Assembly: GCA_013398275.1 (NCBI GenBank)
Contig: VZSE01012460.1
Span: 178,635 to 242,634, forward strand
From: Promerops cafer
Lineage: Eukaryota; Chordata; Aves; Passeriformes; Nectariniidae
Direction: 5' to 3'
Length of the DNA stretch: 64,000 bases
In this document: positions 1 through 9,297 of the stretch, one piece after another
Position numbering within the stretch: the first letter of the stretch is position 1
Layout: every line of letters starts with the position of its first letter
Made by a program: the position numbers and the translations under genes
The notes under the pieces: model-generated
What the model saw: the letters and a program-made list of their open reading frames with translations, nothing else
What the model was told of the DNA's origin: nothing
Database searches by the model: none

Positions 1-458
1 TTGGGCCTGCTCACTCTGTGTTTCATATGATGGGTAAAAATTTTATTCACAAGTCTCCTTGGAAGTGTGTGGTAGTGAACCTGTGGTTATACCAGACTCT
101 CTGTGAGCCCGAGCAGGGTTCCTCAAAGTTCAGATCTTTACCAGTCTCCCAAAAGATGGGAGAATTGCAGTCCATTTCCTTGCCAGCTTTGTTCTATTTT
201 CTGTGAAAAATATCCTTTCTTCTTCCCCTTTTTATCAGTAGTGCTGATTAGCTATTAGTGATATATGAAGAATTGCTACTAAGCAAGGAAGGGGAAAAAA
301 AAGGAAAAAATGAAATCCCTACCCACCCACCCATGGTTTTCTGTCTCTCTCCTCCCTCTTTGACTGCTGTGACTTCAGGAAACAGCTATCAAATGTTCTA
401 ACTTAAATATTCTTAATATTTTTAATAGATGGTATTTAAAAGTGCATTGACTTTTTAG

Positions 459-567
459 ATTTGTGGAACACGGAGAATACAAAGAAAATTTGTACGGCAC
501 AAGCCTGGAGGCAATCCGGTCTGTGATGGCCAAAAAGAAGGTTTGTTTGGTGGATGTGGTACCTGAA
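459..567 (+). CDS. MPP3: MPP3 coding exon (antepenultimate)
   Basis: The acceptor is a T-rich tract ending in ttttag and the donor is GAA|gtaagt. The first base completes a codon from the upstream exon, followed by 36 codons ending VDVVPE. The exon ends on a codon boundary (phase 0). It codes for the middle of the guanylate-kinase-like fold, including the YGTS segment. Confidence 0.93.
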
Positions 568-2631
568 GTAAGTTCTGCAGCTTATTTTAAAGAATGCAAA
601 TTTGATTTCCTGCTGCCTGAGCAGAATGGGGCTCTTGGGAAGGCAGTGCAGTGGTTACAGTTCCTACACGTCCAGCCTGGATGTCTCTTTAGTAGTCCTC
701 ACTGTGGGACTTCTCCCTTGCTGCAGGACTAATGTGCATCCCTGCCCCAGCCTGCTCAGGTCCTAGAGAGAGTCTTTAGAACAAAGTTGTTGTTTTCATT
801 CTAGTGCTGATTTTAAAAACGCTGGCCATAGCACACCCACACCCACCCAAGGCTCTCATCTGTAGGAGCTCAGAGATACAGAACCCATTTTTGGGTGCAG
901 ATACAGAATACAGTAACATCATCAATCACCCCAGGACCATGAGCATTGTAAGCAGTGCCAGTAGACCTGCTCTTAATACCTCCATGCTGTGAGTTAATAC
1001 CTGAAATTTTGATCCAGATTTTGTAACTGGGCTAGGAAAAGGCTTGTGGTACTGCCTCAGATGAATTCCAAGTTTAAAATTTGCAGTGTTTGGCTGCTTA
1101 GGTGAAGCAAACCATAACCTGCCCATGAAGTCAGGTTTTTTTATACTTTACTCAGTATTTTTTTGCCATGTCCCTGCCCCTTGGAATCCCAGTGCTGTTC
1201 AGGCCATGCTCCATGTACTCTTGCATGCTAGCCAGGACACTGGCATGAGCCTTTGTTTGAAGAGCAAAAGATTGCTGTGGTCAGATGGGAAGGACTCAGG
1301 ACTTCACACCACAGGGTGTCAGCCTGCACCACTGAAACTACTGCAACCATTTTGAGTCTATCACTGACATGCAGCAAAAAGAAGTCTGATAACAAGAATC
1401 ATCTGTTCACAGGCAGTAAAGCATTTGAGGACTCCTGAGTTTAAGCCTTATGTTATCTTTGTGAAGCCTCTCATTTCAGAAAAGAAAAAACATGTCTTAA
1501 AATCTCACATGTCAGAAGAAATCTCATCCCCCCTTGTAAGTATTCCAACTTCTAATCTCTTCTTTTTAGACATGAAAGAAGTATTTGGGCTGGCACTTCT
1601 ATGAAAGAGCTTCTCTTCATAACAAGAGTTAAAGTGGGGCACTAAGTAGGTCCTGTAGCCTTTCAGATGGAACTTGAGAGTGGAATTTTTGATTCCTTAT
1701 ATACTCAAGTTTTAAAGTAACGTGAAGCCAAGTGCCAGTCTTCCATATAGATCTGGGCACATCTTCAAGGCTGCAGCAGGGGACGTTGCTGCTGAACTCA
1801 GATAAACCAACAATCATTTCACATTTCTGATGAGCAGCCCCAGCAAAAGGCAATGGCAGCCAGCTATTTCTTATACCCCCACACCAGTGTCAGCCAGTTT
1901 TAATGGTGTACACACAAAACACAGGATGTGGATGTCTCAGGAGGATCAAACCTACATCAGCTGCAGATTGGTGATGTGTAAATCTGAACAGAGTGCCTAG
2001 TGTCATTACTTTGGGTAACCTGAACTTAAATTTAGATGTTACAGAACTTAGTTCATTTGGTAAGTTTTTGTGTAAGCCCTCAAAAATACTGAACTTGGGA
2101 CAGTGTGTGCAGCATTCCTTTTCAGTTTTTGAGGAGTGTGGTTCCCTCTTGGGGCACCCTTGGGTTAGGCAGCAACTCTAACTACATAAAATGAAGTATC
2201 ACTATTTTATGTCTCATGTAATATATTTTCCTCCTTCTCTGAGGCCCCTTGCATTTTTTGGAACAGCTGCCAGTAGCATACTGCTCCTTGATCTCAGTTT
2301 TAGTATCTTCAATACCTTCTCCTAATGGTAGCAGCTTTTGTTACATGTTCTCAGAGTAATGACTCATTGTGCTAATTAATGTACTTTAAAATGCTAATAA
2401 CCAGAAGGACATGCTGTAAATTTCATACCAACATCTTGTGTTGATCAGCAGGATGAAGAACAGCAGGAAATTATTAATTCAGCAGCATTCATTGAAGAGC
2501 AGTATGGCCATTTAATTGACACTGTACTGGTGAAAGAAGATCTCCAGAGTGCATGTAATGAACTGAAAACTGTGTTAGATAAACTAAACAAGGATTCATT
2601 TTGGGTGCCAGTCAGCTGGGTTAGGTCATAG
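459..2631 (+). CDS. MPP3: MPP3 (MAGUK p55 family member 3), C-terminal part, three exons
   Basis: The 3' end of a MAGUK scaffold gene, join(459-567, 1413-1535, 2449-2631), encoding about 136-137 residues; upstream exons lie outside the window. The product is the second half of the guanylate-kinase-like domain, a non-catalytic protein-binding module used by p55/MPP proteins in cell-polarity and junction complexes under the plasma membrane. The peptide runs FVEHGEYKENLYGTSLEAIR, then a block containing RTPEFKPYVIFVKP, and ends with YGHLIDTVLVKEDL and FWVPVSWVRS before TAG. The VEHGEYKENLYGTS block and the WVPVSW ending fit MPP3 better than MPP2 or MPP7 as I remember them. All internal junctions carry AG/GT signals and keep frame. 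The paralogue assignment is also supported by the neighbour DUSP3, as in human 17q21. The middle exon is too short of homology to appear as a clear open frame by itself. Confidence 0.93.
1413..1535 (+). CDS. MPP3: MPP3 coding exon (penultimate)
   Basis: The acceptor is gttcacag|GCAGTA and the donor is CCCCTT|gtaagt, giving exactly 41 codons, phase 0 at both ends. The peptide starts AVKHLRTPEFKPYVIFVKPL, the typical MAGUK GK strand (LRT..FKPY.IFVKP), and continues into a Lys/Ser-rich variable linker. It was found by translating across the gap between the two other exons. Confidence 0.92.
2449..2631 (+). CDS. MPP3: MPP3 last coding exon
   Basis: The acceptor is a tandem cagcag: splicing after the first CAG starts the exon at 2449 (adds one Gln), after the second at 2452. 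Both keep frame. The rest is 59 residues from DEEQQEIINSAAFIEEQYGH to the terminal WVPVSWVRS and TAG at 2629-2631. Confidence 0.93.
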   Translation, partial: QDEEQQEIINSAAFIEEQYGHLIDTVLVKEDLQSACNELKTVLDKLNKDSFWVPVSWVRS

Positions 2632-2743
2632 CTTGTTACCATGTTTAAGGGAAAGACTGTATAAAAATGTTTTGTAAATACATGAATTAGAAAAGGGAAG
2701 TATGTTGAATTTGCTTCAAAACTGCTGGTCTTACCTAGAAGGC

Positions 2744-2753
2744 AATAAATAAA
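2744..2753 (+). terminator. MPP3: MPP3 poly(A) signal (overlapping AATAAA pair)
   Basis: Two overlapping AATAAA hexamers (2744-2749 and 2748-2753) lie about 115 bases after the MPP3 stop codon, followed by a TGTG element. This would make a short 3' UTR of roughly 140 bases. Confidence 0.75.
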
Positions 2754-2759
2754 GACTGT

Positions 2760-4880
2760 GTGAGGAAAGACTACACAAAGTCACAAGCTGACACTGCCTT
2801 TCTGAGTCAAAATTTTGAATAGCAGTTGTCATTTAGAGGTTGATACTCAGACTAAATAAGCCAGTCCAGTCTTTAGCTGATCTTTAGAATGGAAATAGTG
2901 CATTTTGTTACAGTGATGTTTCACAGAGGGTCCCACACTTCCAAAGCATTTTGTGCTGAGACACTGACAAGAGGGAAGGTTTGTCCTTTGGCCACAATTC
3001 TAGCCACAAATTTTGTGGCTAGAGTTAAAACCTCAGAATAAAGTACCCCTTGGGAACAAGCTCCTTCAGCTGGGTGGGAAGTATTCTTTGGAGAGTGGTT
3101 ACACAGTTAGTCAGAAGTTCAGCTGGCTGGCTAGCCAGCAAAACATGCTTCCCTTCACACAGAAGCATCAATTACAGATCCTTCAGTTAGGCACTAAAAA
3201 CTAGGCCAGCTATAGATGGGGGTTTTTTATGTCCATCACATTTCCCACTAGTCCAAGTTGTCTTGTACAAGTCACAGGTATTAGTCTGCTCATCCACAGC
3301 TTATGCCCACTAAACAACCTGTGAGTGTGTACCTGTATGACTGGCCAGCTCATAAAACACAGATTTTTACAGTGTACATGAAAACAACTGCCCATGGTTC
3401 TAAAATAGGACAGTTAAGAAGCTTTGTTTCTGCAAAACATCTTTGCCTGTGCTACCTGGTGGGACACAGCCTTGACACCAATGGAACAGCTCCAAAAAGG
3501 GCACTAAAAGGAGGAGCTACAGGTCAAAATCATCATCCTTCCAGCATTTATAACTACTTCTGTTCCAAATCTGGTAAAGGTTTCCAGAGTACCTAATTGG
3601 CCTGAAGAAGAAAACTGTTAGAGGGCCTTGTATATATTTGAGGAGACTTGAATATACAGTATTTTTGAGTGGGTCTTAGGAAGATGCAGAGATGCTTCTG
3701 GAAGTAGCTGTGCTTTATACTTGGGGGATTTAAGGGGAGAGCATTGTACAGGTGCATGTTAGCTGTGACTAGTTCCTGTTTTCACTTGCCTGCTGAGCTC
3801 TAATATTTCCTGTGTGTTGTACCCTTTAAACAAGACCTTTTGGTGTACCAGTCTTGTTCCTTATATCTTAACAATACAATGTTATTCTTGTTCCATGACA
3901 TCTAGCAGAACTAAAAGTTGCATATTAAAAGCACATTTCTTACATACCAGTGTCACTGAATCTACATTATGTCAAACCCAGAGTGTTGTGTAGAAGAACC
4001 ACCCCCATCCATCCTCTCCAAATAGCAACTTTCACGTATGGTTCTGCCCATGGGCACCGAGGTTCTGTTCCCACTGCTACAACAACAAGAACTTTTCCCA
4101 GCCAGGTCCCTGCCCTGGTCAGTGCTGCAGCCTGGTGGCCTCAGCAAATGCACAAGGACTCCTCCTCATGCAGTGGGCTCTCAGCTCTGCAACCGTGTGC
4201 CAGCACAGCCACCAAAGGGGATTTGGCTTCTTAGAGAGGCAATTTGTGACAGATGGACCTTGATCCTATTAAAAACTGAGAGAAATATTTTAAAAACTAT
4301 TTCAGTAACAGCATTTCAAACTACATCATTTTATGAAAATAATAAATGGCCAGATGGATTTCACCCTAGGTCTGTATTTCAGGTTACAAACAGATTTTTA
4401 TAGTCTGCAAGACATAAATGTATTTAGAAGATTCAGATTTAAGTTCAAAAGCTAAGGGTCAGAATTTATTTAAAGCAAGGTTGCTATCATAACATCTTAA
4501 AATATTTTCAATGACTAGCAGTAAGTAAAGCTGTATGTTTGCTTTATGATCTAACATAGTCTAATGGTAGAAACATGCATTAACAGAAGCCTTTAGAAGT
4601 GTTTCTGTTTGTCTGCAACTACTGCTGGACGATCACGACAGACACTCATTCTACACACATTGTGTATAGTATGAAACCTCAACATGCAGAAGACTTTAGC
4701 AAAGAGAGAGGAGGAGCAGGAAGGACGAGAGTGGGAAGAAGCCACAGAAAGGAGCTCTTGAAGGTTGTTCATCTCTCAAAACCCAACATACCCCGGTCTG
4801 TGTGGAACAAGAGCTACCCGAATGGCCAGCTGTACCGCACGGCTCTCCGCCACCCTTTTCTTCACTTTAAAAGCAACACC
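2760..4880. other. Intergenic stretch between MPP3 and the CpG island
   Basis: I see no exon with matching splice sites and family similarity on either strand. In mammals the small gene CFAP97D1 lies between MPP3 and DUSP3 on the opposite strand. I looked for its conserved blocks on the minus strand here and did not recognise them, which does not prove absence. Open frames of 60-120 codons here look random. Confidence 0.5.
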
Positions 4881-5170
4881 TAACACGTAAGAAGGGGCGG
4901 CTCGTCAGAAGGATCTGCCGAACGCCCGCCCTGGCAGCCGCCTCCTGCCGCCCCCAGCATCCGCACGGTTCGGGCTCCGGACCCCGCGAGAACCACCAAG
5001 CCCAGCAAGAGCAAGCCCAGCGCCGGGCGGGCGGGCTCCGGGCTCACCGACGGCGGGCGTCGGGCGCGGCTCAAAGGCGCCGTCCGTGAACGTCCGCAGG
5101 CGGCGGTGGGGACAGGAACCGCGGCCTCAGCCTGGGGCTGCGCTCGGGGCCCCCGCGCGGGCCGCGGCAG

Positions 5171-5424
5171 NNNNNNNNNNNNNNNNNNNNNNNNNNNNNN
5201 NNNNNNNNNNNNNNNNNNNNNNNNNNNNNNNNNNNNNNNNNNNNNNNNNNNNNNNNNNNNNNNNNNNNNNNNNNNNNNNNNNNNNNNNNNNNNNNNNNNN
5301 NNNNNNNNNNNNNNNNNNNNNNNNNNNNNNNNNNNNNNNNNNNNNNNNNNNNNNNNNNNNNNNNNNNNNNNNNNNNNNNNNNNNNNNNNNNNNNNNNNNN
5401 NNNNNNNNNNNNNNNNNNNNNNNN
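5171..5424. other. Assembly gap (254 N)
   Basis: A run of N interrupts the CpG island, flanked by extreme GC sequence on both sides. The gap is large enough to hide the roughly 125-base coding part of DUSP3 exon 1. Confidence 1.
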
Positions 5425-5560
5425 CGGGCCGGGTGCGGTGTCGGGGGGAGGAGGGAGCTGGGCCGGGCCGGGCCGGGCCGGGCCGGGCGCGGTGTCGGGG
5501 GGCGGAGGGAGCTGGGCCGGGCCGGGCCGTGAGGCGAGGTGAGGCGAGGTGAGGCGCAGG
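5425..5560. repeat. GC-rich minisatellite with G-quadruplex potential
   Basis: Immediately after the gap come two imperfect copies of a unit containing gcggtgtcgggggg and ggagggagctgggccggg, separated by a run of GGGCC pentamers (about 5460-5490). A smaller tandem of gaggcgaggt follows at about 5532-5555. The regularly spaced GGG tracts could form G-quadruplexes. Confidence 0.85.
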
Positions 5561-6173
5561 GCCATCACCGAGCAGCTCCCGGTGCTTCGAGCCGGGGGCA
5601 GTCAGGCTGCAGGACGGGATCTCCTGGGTCTCAGCGGGCCCTGTGGGGTTCATTTTTTGCACCACATCATGCTTTCAGTTATCTGTTCCAGTCCAGTTCT
5701 ATCCCGCTGATTCTCCTTCCCCTTTTTGGTCCATCTTTGTACACTTCTTCCCTGTGAAATTGGGGAATTTTTTTTTTAAAATACATGTGTAGTATACTGC
5801 ATCCCTGTTCTTATTTTAGGTTTGTACCTCCTAAAGAAGTAGAAGTGAAGATCATAGGTTGTCACTAACTTACTCCTAAGCCAAACCAAATTGTATTTGT
5901 TACTGCCAGTTGGTGCAGGACATGCACGTCCAGAGATGGGACTGAAGTCATTCAGTGGCCAGTATGGTGTCTGACAGCCACCGTCTCCTTCGTATCTGCA
6001 GCAGTTACCTGGAAAAAAGGAAGGCATAGCTTGCAAGCTGATTAGTGTAGTAAATAATTTTAAAAAACTTTGAAGGTAGTTAGCGACTACAGAGTCATTG
6101 TCATTGTTCAGTAATTTATTTTAATTACAGAGTATGGACTTTAATATGTTCACATGCAAGGGTGTCTAGGAAT

Positions 6174-6219
6174 AGATAATGCATAAGTTGCATAATAGAT
6201 AATGTATAAGTTGCACAGT
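6174..6219. repeat. 23-bp tandem duplication
   Basis: Two adjacent copies of a 23-base unit beginning agataatgcataagttgca (6174-6196 and 6197-6219) differ at a few positions. Confidence 0.85.
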
Positions 6220-8379
6220 GGAAAATCTCTGTCTAGTGGAAATCTTGACCGTTGAGAAGGACTTTTTATGTAATAAATGACAAAAAAAAATCTGAAGCAC
6301 CAGTAAAGTTTGTAGCATAGGAACAGTTCAGCTGCTAGTTGGATAAAGAGAAAATATGCAGTTGTAGTGTCAGTCTTTTTTAAAGAATGCTGAAAAATTG
6401 TGGAGGGCACCTAGAAATAAGAAATAACTTCGTGGTTGAAAAAACTATTTCACAATTGGAACAGATAATCTGCTTAATTTGTCAAGACTTAAGAGGCAAT
6501 ATTGTCTTTGAAGCATCCACAGAGAGTTAAAACTTGGTTTATTTGCTTATAATTCCATATGCCAATAGTTCATAGCCTCGTGCATCCTTAATTGCTGATG
6601 AATGGTTCTCCAAAACCTGTGTGTTGTGGCTGGTAAAATAATTCATCTCTGTTCAAAAGAAACACTTCTTACTGGTGTTACTCACAGGATGAGGAACTCT
6701 AAATCTTCCATACTGAGAATGGACAAGACTCTCTGGTTTTTTTTCAGGAACCAGTTGAAGCTGATGTTAGCATCTCTCTGCTATTTGAAGGAGCTAGCAT
6801 TTCAACATCCAACATGATGCAGCTGGAATGAAATGTTAAGGATGAGAGAGATCCAAGGACTGTTTGGAAAGGGAGAAACAAATGGCATACAAATTCTCTC
6901 TTTTTCACCTCTAGCTGTGTAAGAAAATCGTCTGTAAAATCTGCAAAAATCATTCACTGGGAATGAGTTTGCCTCCAGGGAAGCCAGTCTGTTGCCAGAT
7001 TTCAGGATGGGAGTTCCTGTTGATGCTGTACAGTCAGATATATGCTGATCTATATAATAGTAATTAAACCATATTCTCACCCTACTAAGCCTAGGAACTC
7101 ACTGCTGAATTAACACTTTTTGGTTTGGCCTTGCTCTGTAGGATTTTTGTGTTGAAAGCAGAATTCTCCAGACACTGAAACTTCTCCCCTGGCACAGATG
7201 ATGTCCTGCCAGATGGAAAATCTGTCAGCATTTGTTTGGGTAATGAAGTCTTACAAATATTTGGTTCATTGCCATAGTTGCTTGGCACAGACAGCAGAAA
7301 ATGTAGAAGCTTCAGTCATGCATAAGTCTTCATCTGCTTTCACTAGAATTTAAGGGCTGTGCAGTCATCAGGAAGAAAGGAATTCTCAAGATGTTCATGG
7401 CCTTAAATTACATCAAAATTGTGTGGATGGACTCAGATTCATATAGATGTAAACAGACTAATTTGGGTGTTTATTTTTTTAGATTACCTAAGTGTCCAGC
7501 CAAAAGCCCTGGATGCATTGCCACCTCACAGAAACTTGTCCAAAATGATACTGCACAAATGCTTATCTGGAGTTCAGCTTAATATTAAGACTTCTTGTAT
7601 TTGCAATTTATAAGTTAAGCTGTGGGGAGTTTTAAAAAAATATTTCTGTTTCCATATCCTGTTAGACACATACTGAAAGCTGCTTTTGAAAACAATCTGT
7701 CTAGGCTACCTCTTTTGTGTGCAGGAACTGAGTTATCCTTCAGCTAAAGCTTTCTGTCACATTCTGCTAATGTTGACCAGTGGGGCTTTGATTTTACTGG
7801 GAGACCATGCAGCGTGATAAAACATGGGGGGTTTTTCCTTCCCAGGAAAGTGAGGCAAATATTGCAACTGACACATGGAAATAATCAGACTCAGAATGAA
7901 AAGTAGTGGGTTTATGGCAAAAAGGAGTCAATGCTCTCCTGATATTACTTAATGGTTAGCTCCTCCTACTGTAGATTGCATTCCAGGGCACAAGCAGAGA
8001 TTGGTGCGTGGTCAGTTGTGTTGCTGAGCTGATGGGTTGTTTGCCATTGTACATCCTGGAGCTTTTATCAAAGCTTATGGCATTATTACTGGATCTAATT
8101 AACTGTCATCGTCAAGCCTGAAAGGCATAATTAGTGTAGCATCCAGCTCAGTTCTTCACTAATAGGGTAGGTCACTTTTAGCCACCTAAAGATGGAAGCT
8201 GGTGGTTTTGCTTACAGAAACTGAGGAGTTGGAAAGGACTTAGCTGACCTAAAAGTACTGAATGCTTTCTTAAGCACTTTAGCATCTCAAACATCACTCA
8301 TCTGGATTCTGTCACATTCAGATACTGATTTCAGCTGAGACACTGGAAATTGTAACACTTGTGATGGTGATGGAAACAC

Positions 8380-8520
8380 TGAGTCTCAACGACTGAATGG
8401 TATCTCTGTGTTGCTGGCCTCTGCATAGCCTTGACAGATCTTTCCATGACTTCAAAGGTGTTGAATAGCACAGGGCACAGGACTACACCTCTTAGTGGCC
8501 CTTAGATGAGTCTCTTGAAG
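8380..8520. mobile_element. Possible degenerate CR1/LINE relic
   Basis: The stretch around ttgaatagcacagggcacag resembles a degraded segment often seen in old avian CR1 copies. It is too diverged for me to fix boundaries or orientation. Confidence 0.3.
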
Positions 8521-9070
8521 ATTTAAGTAACATTTACTCAGTTACTTTCTTCCTGTGGCCTGATAAGAAGTCAGTGCTGTTTCACAATGCTTAAAATTGC
8601 CCCCTAAAATGTCAGTTTGTCTGGACTGCCTGCTAAAGTAGCAAGTACTGCTTATCAAGTTCTGCAACACTGGTACCTGACAGTAGAGGCTTTTTATAAC
8701 TGGTTTTTAAATTATGTGGATAACAGTTAATCTTAGAAGTTAATGTGTTATCATATCCAGTATTTTCCTACTCTAGTCAGAATTCTATGTTCAGAAAGTT
8801 ACAATTTTATGCCATAGTAGGATCTAACAGATGCAGATTCATGTGTGCATTCCTCAGTTGTCAGCCAAAAAAGCAACATTCTCTCATGCACAGGGAGTGA
8901 CCATGGCTCTGAATATTTTTGTGAATTTATAACCTGTAGCTAATTCACTTTTGGGCACAGTATATCTGGCATCTGTTAACAGAAAAATCAAAGGGTTTGG
9001 TTATCAATACCTAAATACTGAGATGATTCACCAAGTTCTAATCATTTTCTTGACACTTTTTGTCATGCAG

Positions 9071-9297
9071 GTTCTTAGCCAAGAACATTATGAGGCTGCA
9101 GCGTCTGGGGATAACCCATGTTCTGAATGCAGCAGAGGGGAAATCATTCATGCATGTGAACACTAATGCAGAGTTCTATGAAGGCACAGGCATCACATAC
9201 CATGGCATTAAAGCTAACGATACACAGGAATTTAACCTCAGTCGCTATTTTGAGGAGGCAGCTGATTTTATTGAGAAAGCCCTTTCCCAGAAAGATG
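9071..9297 (+). CDS. DUSP3: DUSP3 exon 2
   Basis: The acceptor is tgtcatgcag|GTTCTT and the donor AAAGATG|gtaagg. The first G completes a codon from exon 1 (phase 2), and the exon ends one base into a Gly codon. It encodes FLAKNIMRLQRLGITHVLNA through EKALSQKD. An ATG inside it (IMRL) should not be taken as the start, because the human family has about 42 more residues upstream. Confidence 0.96.

Larger units (their letters stand above)
4890..5600. promoter_or_regulatory. DUSP3: CpG island, probable DUSP3 promoter/first-exon region
   Basis: Base composition switches abruptly to very CpG-rich sequence here, the only such island between MPP3 and DUSP3 exon 2. DUSP3 exon 2 begins at about codon 43 of the family, so one upstream coding exon of about 42 codons is required. 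No such exon is visible between 5.6 and 9.0 kb, so it most likely sits in this island, within the N gap. A minus-strand splice donor (gtgagc on the minus strand, exon side ending at 5048) suggests the island could also drive a divergent transcript; this is inference. Confidence 0.7.
5600..9070 (+). other. DUSP3: Putative DUSP3 intron 1
   Basis: AT-rich sequence with no supportable exon. It contains a 23-bp tandem duplication at 6174-6219 and a weak relic resembling an old CR1/LINE copy around 8380-8520. It is an intron only if exon 1 lies in the island at 4.9-5.6 kb. Confidence 0.6.

Noticed and set aside
4599..4883. 94-codon + frame just before the CpG island
   Set aside because: Considered as an upstream exon or part of CFAP97D1; neither the strand nor the residues fit, and no splice pair was found.
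4880..5665. Long minus-strand open frame (261 codons) over the CpG island
   Set aside because: It is open only because it spans the N gap and GC-rich tandem repeats; the translation is Pro/Ala/Arg repeat sequence with no family resemblance.
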